Shown here: positions 32,316 to 44,018 of the stretch, in pieces | Layout: each line of letters opens with the position of its first letter | How positions within the stretch are numbered: position 1 is the stretch's first letter | Source of the DNA: Icerya purchasi | Lineage: Eukaryota > Arthropoda > Insecta > Hemiptera > Monophlebidae | Assembly (NCBI GenBank): GCA_039619475.1 | Contig: CM077116.1 | Location: 456,505,576-456,569,575 of the forward strand | DNA: 64,000 bases | Direction: 5' to 3' | Notes under the pieces: generated by a model | What the model was told of the DNA's origin: nothing | Database searches by the model: none | The model's input: only the letters and a program-made list of their open reading frames with translations | Made by a program: the position numbers and the translations under genes

Positions 32316-33571
32316 ATTAAAGCGTTTTTCTAGGAATTTAACCATACTCTGACACACTTTTTCCTTTTTAATATGTCTTGCGTACTCGTGAAAATATTTT
32401 CCTACTTTTTTTTTACTTTATGGCTTTATCAGCATCGGACGATTAGTTTTCAAGCAAGTCCGCGCGTGTTATTGACAAGATGAAAGAAAAGAATAGCGGC
32501 AATGAGAAAAAGGCACAATAGGACAGAGGAGAACAGAAAAATACAAGAAAAGTAAAGATTAAGAAGTGCACAAGCGACGATGTGGTCGTAAAAAGAAGGG
32601 AAAATAATTACAAAAGGACAGATGCGCACAGCTTGCTGTGAGGTATAAAGGATAACAGTAAATGTGACTCGTAAGAACATTAATATTAAAGAAATAGAAG
32701 CAAAGGTCAGCTTAAACGATCGAAAAAAATATCTTTAAGCGGATTCGCGATAATTACGTTTCCTTTTTTTTTTTCAAAAAAAAAAAAACAATTTTGTTTC
32801 ACAATTTTTAATGTTTTATCTGGTTTTATATTAAATAAGTGTATCTCCAAGGAAATTCCTTTTTTTAATATTATTTGATGACCGCTCAGTCAGTGCTCAT
32901 CGACACTCATCGGTACACTTACGTGTACGGGACCACCATTGAACAGAGTGCAATTTCTCAAAAGTTATATATAGTGTAACGTTAAGGTACGTAATATTTC
33001 CGTCAATGATAAACTCGTAAATGTATCTTTAAGGGGTTTTTTATTTTTTTTAAATGGGTTCGGTGCCAGCACTGACCCAACTACATGAGCTTAGATCACC
33101 TACTCAGATTCTGAGGCGATAGGAGATAGAGAGTATAAAGGAAAGTTGGAGGGGAATAACGGCTAGAGATGGGAAGGAAAGGATAAAGGAAGCATTGAAA
33201 GGGGTAGGAAGATCCAACGTCAAGAGTTCGACGTATAGATGAAAGCACTCTGGAAAAAGAGCAGGACATTCAAAAAGGATATGGTTGGGATTTTTTCTCT
33301 TATTAAAAATTAGCTTTTTTTCTTACATTTCCAGGGTAAACTAAACTGATAATGGTTTTAAATGGCGTTTTTTTTTTTTTTTCGTTATATTACTAAAAAT
33401 TCAAACAGATACCATTTTTCCATGTTATTCAGTAACTGTTATCTATTTTCATCGACAATACTGACTGATACTTACACGATACCACCACCGGCTGGTTAAC
33501 TTTCGAACGAGCAAAGAATCATTAAAATCGGTTCATACGGGCACAAGTTATGCGCAAACATACATAAAATA
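32316..33571. other. Intron, purine-rich relic only
   Basis: 33,130-33,250 is related to 27,690-27,790. Otherwise AT-rich, with T-runs near 32,765 and 33,370. Confidence 0.4.
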
Positions 33572-33582
33572 AATAATAAAGT

Positions 33583-33881
33583 GCTATAAATGTCAACGTT
33601 TTGGACATGTGGCACTAAATTGCAACCTACCTGATAGATGTGTTCGTTGTGCACACACCCATCCCCCTGGTGCTTGTATCAGCTCTAATTTAATCAAGTG
33701 TGCCAATTGCGATGGTCCTCATGCTGCCAATTCCAGCGAATGTGCACATTTTGTGCGTATCATTCGTGCCAGGGAGGAAAAGAGGCCTTCTCTTCGTCAA
33801 ACTGGTTTACCAACAGCACACGAATTAAAGACTTGTCCTTCCAATGCAGGCAAATTTCCACAAAGAACTATGCGCGGGTGA
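33583..33881 (+). pseudogene. LINE ORF1 C-terminus with CCHC zinc knuckles
   Basis: The frame reads CYKCQRFGHVALNCN, DRCVRCAHTHPPGACISS and CANCDGPHAANSSECAHF: three CCHC-type knuckles that bind nucleic acid in Jockey/I-type ORF1 proteins. It is 5'-truncated at the insertion boundary. The frame continues to a stop at 33,881, with a +1 alternative carrying the C-terminal tail (33,698-34,084), so a frameshift is likely. Confidence 0.85.
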
Positions 33882-34093
33882 CTAGACATAGTAGTCCGGA
33901 TAACTCTGAACCTGATCATTTTTCGATTTTTTTTTCGTTATTAAATAAATTTAGAAATATTAATGTAAATAAACTTTTTCGTGTAATTAAGCTCATATTA
34001 AATGAATTTAATGGCATGCATCAAAAGAGTATTTTTAGTGTAATCGGTAAGGTTACGGAAATTATAAGTAAGAATTATTTTTAATTGTGACTA

Positions 34094-34857
34094 ATGATTG
34101 TCAATAATAACGGGATACGACTAGTTGCTTGGAATTGTAACTCAATCTCTAATAAGTATGAGGAATTGTATGAATTTATTTGCAATAACCAGATTCACAT
34201 AACTGCCCTTTCCGAAACCAAATTGCACTCTTCATATAACCTCAAATTTCCTGGTTTCAAATTGTGTAGAGAAGATGTTAATCGTAGAAGTGGTGGAGTA
34301 TAAACAATAATATTAAACATGTCTTACTGCGTTTACCTCGTTCAATGCACGTACAATGCATTGCTGTTAAAATATATTCTGATTTTTTATGTCATGTTAA
34401 TCAAAATTTAAACTCGTTTGTTGTTTGCGCCGTATATAAGCCACCTAGATTTACACAAAAATTTGTTGATGACGTTAGATCACTTAACTTACATCCAAAG
34501 GTTATTTTAGTTGGCGATCTAAATGCTAAAAGTAGAATATGGGGTTGCTTCAACAACAATTTAGCAGGTAATATATTATTCAATATGTCCATTCGGAATA
34601 ATTTTCAAATAATGGCTCCTCGAGAACCTACTTACTTTCCTTCTTCAAATCACCTTCGACGCAGTGTTTTAGATCTAATCGTAGCAAAAAATGTTAGTGC
34701 AAAACTCCCCGTTACGTTTGATCATCTTATCTCTGATCATAAACCAATTTTTACGATTATTAATAATGTAAAACCGCTCATAAATAGTAGGTCGTATCTA
34801 GACTTTAATAATGCGGATTGGGATAGTTTCAAAAAATATATCTCAGATAACATTTAA
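34094..34857 (+). pseudogene. LINE endonuclease domain (broken)
   Basis: MIVNNNGIRLVAWNCNSISN carries the WN-x-N motif at the start of apurinic-type endonucleases. LSETKLHSSY has the catalytic Glu. After a stop near 34,303 it resumes VVCAVYKPP, VILVGDLNAKSRIWG (GDxNA motif) and DHLISDHKPIF (SDH motif). The order and spacing are right for the full domain, but one in-frame stop and a gap at 34,303-34,345 prevent translation. Confidence 0.88.
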
Positions 34858-36842
34858 ATCAACCAATTAAAGATAATTTTGATATCGATAGCAGGTTGAA
34901 TAACTTTACTAAATTAATTACTGACAGTATTAATCTATTTACATCCCAAAGAAAAGACGTGTCAGACGTGTTCCCGCTTGTTTATGTTCCGAGTTTTCTC
35001 CGTAATATAATTAAACTTAAAAACTATGTTCGCAGGATTTCGACAAAATACCGATTTCACTCTAATATTGGCTAGCTGAAACCTACTAGTATAATCAAAT
35101 TCTTAACAAAAGTAGTCAGATTTGTACTTAGAAAAACCAAAAATGATAAATTTCAAAAATTTCTGACGAATGTTAATACACAAGATAAAAGTTTATGGAA
35201 AGTATGTTCGCGGTATAGTAAGAGCTATGGAGTGATTCCACCGCTATTTGATTCTGATCTTAACACGTATGTTTATAAGGATCAAGCAAAAGCGGAGTTG
35301 TTAGCCGAGTATTACTCAAATATTCATAAAACGAGCATGCGTCTTGCGTCTACATATCAAAATAATTTAGTCACTAACGTTTACTAACTGGTTCTGATTT
35401 CAATAACATTACAGGTTCTCCTATTTTTCATTCTGAGTTTTGTCCTGCCTCACCTGCTGAAATATTTAGGTACCTCAAGAAATCTAAAGTAAAAAACTCT
35501 TGTGGTGATGATAATATCCCGGCAAAAATCTTCAATAAGATTCCTCGGAAGGGGGTACTAGAGTTAACGCACATAATTAATGCTACAATGTAGTTCGGCT
35601 ATTTTCCAAAGTTCTGGAAAGTAGCCAAAATCATTGCGCTACTTAACCAGGCAAAGACTCTTCCCAAGTGAATAATATACGACCCATTAGTTTACTTAGC
35701 AATTTAAGCAAAATAGCGGAAAAAGTTATGCTACACAGGCTTCGTAATTTCGCCGATAGTAATAACATACTTCTAATAGAGCAATTTGGTTTCAGACCAG
35801 GTTATTCTACTACGCATCAAGTTGCTAGGATTACTGATCATGTCACGCATAACTTTAATATAAACAAACACACTGGATTAATTCTATTTGACATTGCAAA
35901 AGCATTTGACACGACCTGGCACGACGGGCTGATTTACAAAATGTTAAAATATAATTTTCCGAAATATCTAATCAAATTAATTAGAAGTTATTTACGGAAT
36001 AGAACTTTTTACGTTTCATTACAAGACGGTAAATCAATGACCAAAACTGCCGTCGCAGGAGTTCCTCAAGGTAGTGTGCTGGGACCTTTTCTTTTTTCAG
36101 TCTACTTGTCCGATCTCCCTAAGTTGCAACACACGAGTTTAGCTTTATATGCTGATGATACGGCTATATACTGTAGCTCGTATAGAACGTCTACTATTTA
36201 TAATCGTCTACAGCTACATAATTTTCGGGTTATAAAAATTTTTGGAAAATTGAAATTAATCCAACTAAAACAGAAGCAATACTTTTTACTCGTAGATATC
36301 CCACCCCTCCAAGGCAATTGATTATTAATGGCTCCAGGATTAAATGGGCTAATCATGTTCGATATCTTGGTGTAATTCTAGATAAAAGATTGTCTTTTAA
36401 GGAACACTTAAAATAAGCTGAAGCGAAAACAAATAGAACCATTGCAGCTTTGTACCCAATTATCAATCGGAGATCTTACTTAAACACCGCAAACAAGCGT
36501 GTTATCTATAAAAGTATTATTAGACAAATATTGACTTATTCAGCTCCAGTTTGGTGCTCGATTTCAAACTCCGATTTTAATCAACTTCAGTTGCTGCAGA
36601 ATAGATGTTGTCGGTGTATTTTAAACGTTCCCCGCTGGACTAAAATAAATAATATGCATGACTGGTTACAATTGCCTTTTGTAAAAGATTTTATAATTAA
36701 TACAGCAAATAAATTTTTTCATGGCTGTTCCTACCATAGCAATATGCTTATCAGGGATATAGGCGATTATAATTCCGAGCAACTATCCCGGATGTACGTT
36801 AAATATAAGCATCGTCGGATTAAACTCAATTTAGTTAGTTAG
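34858..36842 (+). pseudogene. LINE reverse transcriptase (broken, YADD intact)
   Basis: After a damaged linker (34,858-35,660, with stops and a lost base just before 35,668) the RT reads NNIRPISLLSNLSKIAEKVM, EQFGFRPGYSTTHQ, LILFDIAKAFDTTWH, AGVPQGSVLGPFLFSVYLSD and LALYADDTAIY. The catalytic Asp residues are all present. A frameshift near 36,210 and a stop near 36,415 break the thumb region (VRYLGVILDKRLSF). The C-terminal part at 36,450-36,842 (LTYSAPVWCSISNSDFNQLQ) is open to its natural stop. Confidence 0.9.
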
Positions 36843-37124
36843 TGATATCTCTAGGTTGTTAAGTAATGTTTGCAATGGTAACAATTGGTTGTAATTTTTG
36901 ATTATTTTGGGTTTTTTGTTATACTCTTTTTTTTTGCCCTTTGTATTTTTTTTTTGTATAGTGTTTATATTTTTGTTAGCAATACGTAAATATTCTATTT
37001 TATCACTCTAATGTAATGCGGTTAAGTCTCTTTCGAGCTGGTACGCATTTTGTTTATAAATACTGTATTACTGTACTTAGCCAAATATACGTTCTGTTCT
37101 GTTCTAAAAAAAAAATAATAAAGT

Positions 37125-37741
37125 TAAACAAAAAAACATATAGGCGACGAACATATAATAACAACCTCTTCTTTTTAAAGTCGGTAAAAAAAAAAATATA
37201 TATATTCAAAAATGTAATATTTCATTTCTGCAAAATAAATTAAATTATAGATATAATGGAACACTGGGCAGGAAGTAATTTACAAAAACTAGTTTTTTTT
37301 TTTTATTTATTTCTTCTTTATACTTTTTTGCTCGAGATCATTCATAATCCTTACTGGCAAAAAAATTCTTCTTCGTTCCGTACTCGCAACTCTTACGAAA
37401 ATGTTTAAAAGATACATCGGACGGTAAAGAAACACGTTAGTAAGTGCGTCATGAATTTTTATCGGACCGTTGTAATTTTACAAAAAGGAGTATCTAACCG
37501 ACATAAACGTCGATACAAAAAGCATAGCGTAATTAAAAAGATTGACATCAGCCAAAGAAAATCTTGTAGCGATTAAAAACAAAATGATACACTCACACAT
37601 TCAGATTTATTTCCGCTAGTTGAAAGGAGGAATGAAGGGTTTCGGTATTTATTTATTATTTCTGTAAAATCTTTAATTAAATAATATTTTTAGAACAAAA
37701 AAAAAAAAAAAAATGTAAAACTTTTTCGTATCTAATTTTAG
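37125..37741. other. Intron, nothing recognised
   Basis: AT-rich. Ends in TCTAATTTTAG, the acceptor of the last C2 exon. Confidence 0.5.
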
Positions 37742-37923
37742 CCAACTGACGCATGAGCAGCAACAGTCATTGCAAGATGCGATAATTATATTTCTAGTGG
37801 AAGATGAAGATTTTTGCGGAATGAGGAACGATTATGTGGCCGAATGTTATTTACCACTTAAAGAAGCATTTTCTCGAAATGGACAACAGATTCTTTTAAA
37901 TTTAAGCAGACCTTCGCATACTG
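37742..37923 (+). CDS. stac: stac exon, C2 domain end (loop 3, VEDEDFCGMRNDYVAE)
   Basis: This exon starts after TCTAATTTTAG with one base that completes an Ala codon (GC|C) and ends ACTG|GTAATA in phase 1. It reads QLTHEQQSLQDAIIIFLVED, then EDFCGMRNDYVAECYLPLKE, then AFSRNGQQILLNLSRPSHTG. Loop 3 has the D-x-D-x6-D arrangement (EDED...ND). With the two loop-1 Asp residues this gives the five canonical calcium ligands, so calcium binding is predicted to be retained. Family members continue for about 60 residues after this point with one more helix. I did not find that exon downstream in the window. Confidence 0.92.
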
Positions 37924-39499
37924 GTAATAGTTTGTATTTGTTTATTTATTTATTTTTCTAAAATCAAGAATGATCATGACAATGCTTAAATTCCCAAGTG
38001 TCATTACGATTTAAACCCAATGATGACTTAGAACTTGATCACAGTACAACCGTATTTGATCGAAAGTTAACGGTTTCTAGGCGCACTGACCGTTTTTTTT
38101 TTTTTTTTTTTTTTAATGCATTTAGATATATGATGTGTACGCGCAGGTGTGGTTACAATGGTACAATGATGCCGACTGAGTTCGGTAAATTGATTCGATT
38201 TTATATCGCTTTATATCGATGTATTTGAGGATAGCTCGTTATTAGTTTACTGTTGCGTTTATATTTTTTTTTTCGGAACAATGATTGATATAGAAAAAAT
38301 AACTGATTCAGTACGGGAAGATAAAGGTAATTTGCAGGATGTTAATTTTAGTATAAGAATAAATTTATCCGGGGAAAAATCGCTTACAAATATGTTCCCG
38401 ATTATTTCGTGTAATTTCGAATTTAATCATTTTTAAACATCTGCTTTTTGTGTAATTTTTAGCATTTTATTTTTCTAAAACTGCAATCCTTATATAATAT
38501 TCTTATTATTATTTATGATTTTTCGGAGTTCAAATTAAATGCGCGATGCAACTGCATGAAAGGGCTAATCCGTATCACATCGGTGCTCTAACGTTATATT
38601 TAAAGCATGTATGGCACACGGACGATCCTGAATTATGAAAGCAGAGAAACATTACAGAATTAAATATATGAACATTTTAAACCAGTAATAATTTTAAAAT
38701 TAGATTTAAGAGAAAAAAAAATAACCTAATTCACCTCTAAAACAAAACAATTACTTGGACAATCAACATTTGGGGGAGATACTATGACTCGTCGGTCGAT
38801 TATTTTTGTTCGTATTCAGTCGAATGCGATTTTACTACATACACCGAACAAATTTAATTTTTATTGAAATATCGCGTTTATTAAATAGTAATTTATAAAC
38901 TAAATTTACTTTTAAATATCGAAAGTTATATTTATTACATAAACACATCGTCTACATCATTACACAGATAACAGAGCTATTTTCCCCTGTTACATTTACT
39001 AAGTATTATTCAGTGGAAAATACACTGATAGGTACTTCTCAAAGACAGAATTAACTCAACATGCAATCACGTATACTGCTACCGGAAACAAAATAAATTA
39101 AGAAGCCACTTTTTTTTTTTAAAATTTCGAAAAATAAAAGTAATCTATGTGTAAAAGAAAATATATATTTGAATTTCGATAAAAGATGATAATCTATGCG
39201 AACAAAAAAAAAAAAGCAATAATGCAAAATGGTTTTTAAAAAATGAATAAAGAAATAAAGAAATAAATAAAACGGATTATTAAGTAACTTTAATTTAATA
39301 AATATGCAGATTAATATATATATAAGCAGCGCCTTCGTCTTACAATCAAGAAAAATTGAAATATATGCATTATTTAGAGAGAATTAAAATCACATTAAGG
39401 AATCGATTTTAAATTATACTAATAAACTTTTTCTGATCTGTCGATCTAATAATCGCTGCACTACCGTTTCTATATCGTTTTTTATTTATCACAGTCGAC
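37924..39499. other. Intron after the C2 exon, nothing recognised
   Basis: AT-rich with T-runs (38,093-38,114). I looked for a phase-1 exon for the C-terminal tail of the protein and found none. Confidence 0.5.
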
Positions 39500-39965
39500 T
39501 CGCTAGCGGTATATTTCACCAGGCGTTTTATAAATTAGGCGTGTAAATTTCTCAGCGATAAAACAGCGGCAACCTAATCACAATTACGCAACCTAATCGC
39601 ACAGGTCATTCTGCCAAAGTAGAGAAGTATTTTATTCACTAAATGCTTGCTCTGATGTTTACGCTGTTCATGTGTGTGTGTGTGTACGCTTCTCAATGCG
39701 TTCTTAGTGACTGTCTAACGTCAGAGAAGTACGCGGAGCGCCTGACAAACGAAACACGAAAAACGATCAGATCATCAAATCGGAAATCAACTATATTACT
39801 CAACACTGAGAAGCGATTGGTGTTTTTTAAGACATTAAGCATTTCTCTTCGCACCGGCTTTTCCCAGATTTCTACTGGAAAGCTTGAAACAAGTCTTTTT
39901 AATCAGGTTTACCTCTGCGGGTATGAGACCTACTTTACTTTACTTTTACTAGAGAAGTACTGGCA
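39500..39965 (+). repeat. Unnamed interspersed repeat, copy 2
   Basis: Colinear with 1810-2313 in reverse. See that entry for shared landmarks. It contains a short TG microsatellite (39,672-39,685). The last 30 bp (GAGACCTACTTTACTTTACTTTTAC) resembles the SINE tail at 55,430. The open frame 39,643-40,011 crosses the repeat and is probably not a gene. Confidence 0.65.
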
Positions 39966-42160
39966 GATTTTTTCAACCTATTTTGGTATTTTGCTATTCT
40001 TATGTACGTAATGTTTGGAGATGATTTACAGTAATGAAACGTATAATTTCAAGTGTAATTACAATTACTGTAGCATCAGTTGACAATTTTTAATGTTTAC
40101 AAGAAAGCAGTTAAAACATTAATTTTTACTGGATATTTTATACCATTAAAAATTTCGGAATTATAGTATTTGTGTTAGTTAATGGCGTGGCTAAGTTTTA
40201 CATAAATAAAAGACATAGTCATTAGGAGAATGAAAGCCGTGCATTAATTCTGTATTGCTTTTTTATTACAACAATTTTTTTTACCGTATATTTTGTAAGT
40301 ACAAAAAAAAACAAAAACCAAAAACAAAACATTTCGAAAATTTTATTCCATTCTTTTTAACGGCAGTCTATTTAAAATGGAATGTTGTTCTTTAACGTGA
40401 TGCCTATATATAAAGGCCTCTTTTCTTTTTTCACTTTTTTCCTTCTTCCCTTCTTCCCTTCTTTCCCTTTTTCATTTTTTTTTCCTTTTTTTCATTTTTT
40501 CCTTTCATGTGTAAACGTTGGACTTGTACACGCTGATGATAACTAAACTACAATCTCAGACGATTCTATTATGTCATCGGGTCCGACAAATAATTCTTCC
40601 ACTTTTTATTACAACGTCGCAATTATTATTGTTAGCGCCACCACTACCAGAAGTACACTACTTCATGCATTCACCTTCGAAAAATCAGTTCCAAATTCTT
40701 ATCTGCACATTAGAAAACAGAAAGGAGATTCGACACTCGGTTTTGTTTAGCACCGTTGGTCCTGATGCAGTCACTGAGTTATTAACAACCTTTTTTTTCA
40801 CTTGACCTCTATTTCAGTAACTCCCAATTTCGACACATACATTCTGTCGATATGCGCTCCGAAATAACTTTAATATAACAGAAAGCGCGAGAAATTTAGT
40901 GCGAACCGTAGACCTACTTCTTTTAAAACGTAGCCCAACCGCGTCGATTAAAATCGAGAAAATCAAGCGTTAGTATACGATCTAATATCGGATTGAAGCA
41001 ATTTCGGAGAGAACGCAGAAATAATTCTTTGGCAGTAGCAACTTGAAATGAAATTAAACAATGAAAATTTTTTTAACAGTTTTAGAACCAGTTACGGCAG
41101 GAACCTGTTTGGCGAATAGGTGAATTAAGGGAATTGGCTGTATACGTGTAAATCTCAATTAAACGCAGCCGCGTGTTTTGAAAAATCCGAGACTTTTTTC
41201 TTCTACTACGTGTAATTAACGTTCATCAAATAAGGAAGCTGCCTTCGAATGACCATTCATTAAAGTGATAAAAATACTTGTTTAAAAATATAAAAGACAA
41301 CGACTGTATGCGAGGCAAAAGGTGCATATAATTATTTACCCATTTAGGAAGTATGCGTTGTTGCATCCGGTGGCGTATTAGATATTTTTCCCGGATATTA
41401 CGTCATTGTTGTATTTTGTAATTTCTTTTTATAATAAAATTGAAATGATTAAAAAATTAAATTTGGAAATCGTATTTAGCACTAAAAATCTCCGGCTTCG
41501 CTTTTTTCTTTCTCAGCATAGAGAGGCTTTATTTCTTTCTTCATTGAAACAGTATGTTCCGGATAAAGGAAGTTTAAAGAAAAAAAAAGTAAAAAGATTA
41601 CGCCGTAAAATTTCAAGGACGATTAAAAATTCCGAAAAACTTAACGGGGGGCTGCTGTTTTCCGAACTCAATAAATTAAAAAGTTCTATAAAAATTAAAA
41701 AATAACGGAAAACTATGCGTGCAATATGATAGCCGTATTTTCGTCGCAGCGCTATTTTTCTGCGCTGAAAGTATAAAACCAAAAAATACAATCGTAAGCT
41801 GTAAATATTTTTAAAATTATCATCCGTGTACAGCAAATCTACGATGATGATTTGCGTATACTTCAGCCAGTGTAATATCGAAAATCGCCACATAAATTTA
41901 TTCCATCACGGAGTCTGCTTTCAATTTGTTACTTACCATGTCAGATAAGCGTATTATTATTATTTGATTTTTAATAAACCCGCTAAGCTTGACATTCTAC
42001 AGAAATGACCGTAAACCGACTAAGTGGTACAGTGTAAGTTGAATGTCAGCGTTAGGCGTGTTGTCGGTGTTGTAATTACTTTTAATGTGGAAAGGGCATT
42101 CGATAATTGTGTCTGCACTCTGCAATAATAAAAGATATTTATTAAGGCAAAATAACGACA
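39966..42160. other. No gene seen
   Basis: AT-rich, with a long pyrimidine tract at 40,415-40,510. The open frames at 40,518-40,805, 41,406-41,705 and 41,513-41,893 (-) show no known motif. Confidence 0.5.
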
Positions 42161-42800
42161 ATGAAGCAAATAGCGAATTTAATTTTAGATTATGACTATG
42201 AAATCGGCACAAATAAAAATAACTTCGCATCGGAAAAAGATATTAAATGTGGAGTTCCGCGGGGCTCAGATTCGGGGCCCTCACTTCGGAATTCTTCTGT
42301 CCATAAATACCTCGATGATCATTTCTGCGATAAGTACAAGAAATTAAAGCTGAATTCATTAAGTTCGCTGAACGATCTTTGTGAAATAATAATAATTCCG
42401 ACAAAAAATAACGATTTTGAAATAGGGCAGATATTAAAGTTGTACGTGTTAAACTTTTTACGATTTTTGATAAGCATTGATAAATCAGCTATATAATGGT
42501 AGTCAATAAAAGGCGATGTACAGAATTTGAGAAAAAACTCAGTACCGGTGAAGTACCGTATGGAAATCCGATTCCGACGGTAAAATACTTAAAAAATACT
42601 CTTAGGTGTTATTGTATATCATCGGTTGAAATGTAATCGTAAATGATAAAATTAATAAAATCTTCTATTATACATGCCAGCCAAATGTTGGAAGCCTGAA
42701 AAATACGGAAGAAGAGTATCAATACGGAGGGCTGGCGCACAGTTCATTTATTATAATTACGAGCAGTATAGTATAGTATTTTCAAGAAACAAAGTTATAT
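42161..42800 (+). pseudogene. Highly decayed LINE RT fragment (+)
   Basis: IKCGVPRGSDSGPSL matches the GVPQGSxLGP block, and the following HKYLDDHF may be a remnant of the YADD block. VKYLKNTL followed by a broken thumb continues to about 42,800. The 42,161 frame is open for 111 codons, but the catalytic motif is degenerate. Confidence 0.5.
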
Positions 42801-43324
42801 CTGAATAAAGAAAATGTTTGCTTAGGATCGGATCATTGTGTCTGTAGCGACTGCAATCATTGGAATAATTTACCCGGTAGACTTAAGTTCATTTAAAGTC
42901 ACGCTTATTTCTGAATTTGACGTATTTAAAATCGATATGAACTGAGTACCACTAGTTTTAGCGGTTTTTTTTTTTCGAACGATTTCATGTTGAGCTTAAA
43001 TATTTGATGGCATACGAATGCCGGACTATAACGTACGAATTTTTTCCCATGATTAAAAATTTCATGTCACCTTTTTTACCAGCCAAGTGTTAACGTCGCG
43101 TGGGAATTTCAGAAACTCTATAGTTCGAACGATCTGCGTTATCTCAATTAAGTGAACACACTATACAGGTGTTTCGCATTTTTTATTTACATGTCCGTTC
43201 ACTAACATACTACGGAACCAGATGTAAACTAAAGTTAAATCGATAATGAAAACAGCGCTTTACTATACGAATTTCAGTAAATATGCTGACTTAAAAATGA
43301 AAAAAATGAGCAACTGACATTTAC
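42801..43324. other. Nothing recognised
   Basis: AT-rich sequence. Confidence 0.5.
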
Positions 43325-44018
43325 GAGGGTCACCCGGAAAGTAAGATTCCCACCCGTCGCGTTGGCCTAATAATGAACGGAAATTAAATCTGAATGAACA
43401 TTCTACATTTTTCGATATTATAAAAATCTTTTACAGTTAAACATTTGTCGTATTTTATAAAGTTAACTTTCTAATATGAAATTCACCACCAGTTCGTTGA
43501 AGATTTCAGTGACTCGATTTTTAAGCAATTCGTCGTGCTCGGATTTTTTGTCGACTAACTTTTTTTTTTTTTTAATTAAGGAAATTAAGCAGAATCACGT
43601 GGAGCAAGGTAGGATGGGTGGGGTACAGTTGACCGTCCGAACTTGGTGATAAGTTCTTGTGGGTAAATGTACAAGTGGTTGTGCGTTGTTATGCGACAAG
43701 TGAATTTGTTTCGAAATTTTTCTTGGCCGCCGATTTTTCATCGATTTTCTTAAATTGATGAGTGTTTTCCGGTAGCTCTCAACATCAATGCCAACGCTCC
43801 ATGAATTCCACTGAAATGAGTTGTTCCAAAACATCAACATTGAACGGATTTTCTATGAATTTACTCATTTTAAACGTATATTACGAATCAACTATTAACG
43901 GTACACTAACCAAACTAGTCTCGTTTTAAAGATAAAACTAGCAGTTACAAAACGAAACCTCGCTCACTCCCCTGTTTTACGACGGGCGGTTGTTACGAAC
44001 TTTACTTCCTGAGTTACG
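43325..44018 (-). mobile_element. Mariner deletion derivative (-), TA-flanked
   Basis: Inverted termini CGAGGGTCACCCGGAAAGTA (left) and, from the right, CGTAACTCAGGAAGTAAAGT, each with outer TA. The - strand opens MSKFIENPFNVDVLEQ near 43,868 and then jumps to VEFMERW. It continues SHNNAQPLVH (a decayed HDNARPH block), DEELLKNRVTEIFNELV and a 3' region. The copy at 11.2 kb carries the same N-to-C junction, so the internal deletion preceded their spread. It encodes no working transposase. Confidence 0.85.

Larger units (their letters stand above)
33572..37124 (+). mobile_element. Jockey-like LINE, 5'-truncated, 11-bp TSD
   Basis: The direct repeat AATAATAAAGT at 33,572-33,582 and 37,114-37,124 bounds a 3.53-kb insertion that ends in an A-run. 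The order is the end of ORF1 with zinc knuckles, apurinic-type endonuclease, reverse transcriptase, a C-terminal region and a T-rich 3' UTR. It lacks RNase H, as in the Jockey clade. It lies in the same direction as stac, in the intron between two C2 exons. All frames are broken, yet the duplication is still exact, suggesting a moderately recent insertion. Confidence 0.9.
654..37923 (+). other. stac: Partial host gene: Munc13-4/BAIAP3-family protein (insect staccato), exons spread over 37 kb
   Basis: This is the span of the recognised exons of one host gene. The family (UNC13D/Munc13-4, BAIAP3; fly staccato) primes and tethers secretory or lysosome-related vesicles at membranes through a MUN domain flanked by calcium-binding C2 domains. 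The evidence is a series of + strand coding blocks with AG/GT borders. In order they read as MHD1-like sequence, MHD2 and the start, middle and end of a C2 domain. From 13736 to 37923 all joins are phase-consistent (0/0, 0/0, 0/0, 1/1, 2/2). Introns are long (up to about 10 kb) and filled with transposons of both orientations. The gene is cut at both window edges or ends in exons I could not see: the N-terminal C2 region and the segment after the C2 domain are missing. UNC13D against BAIAP3 cannot be settled without alignment. Confidence 0.85.

Noticed and set aside
39643..40011. 122-codon open frame with a signal-like N-terminus
   Set aside because: Lies across the interspersed repeat. The related copy at 1.8-2.1 kb does not keep the frame.
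41406..41705. Lysine-rich 99-codon gene
   Set aside because: Composition follows local A-richness, with no motif. Likely a chance frame.
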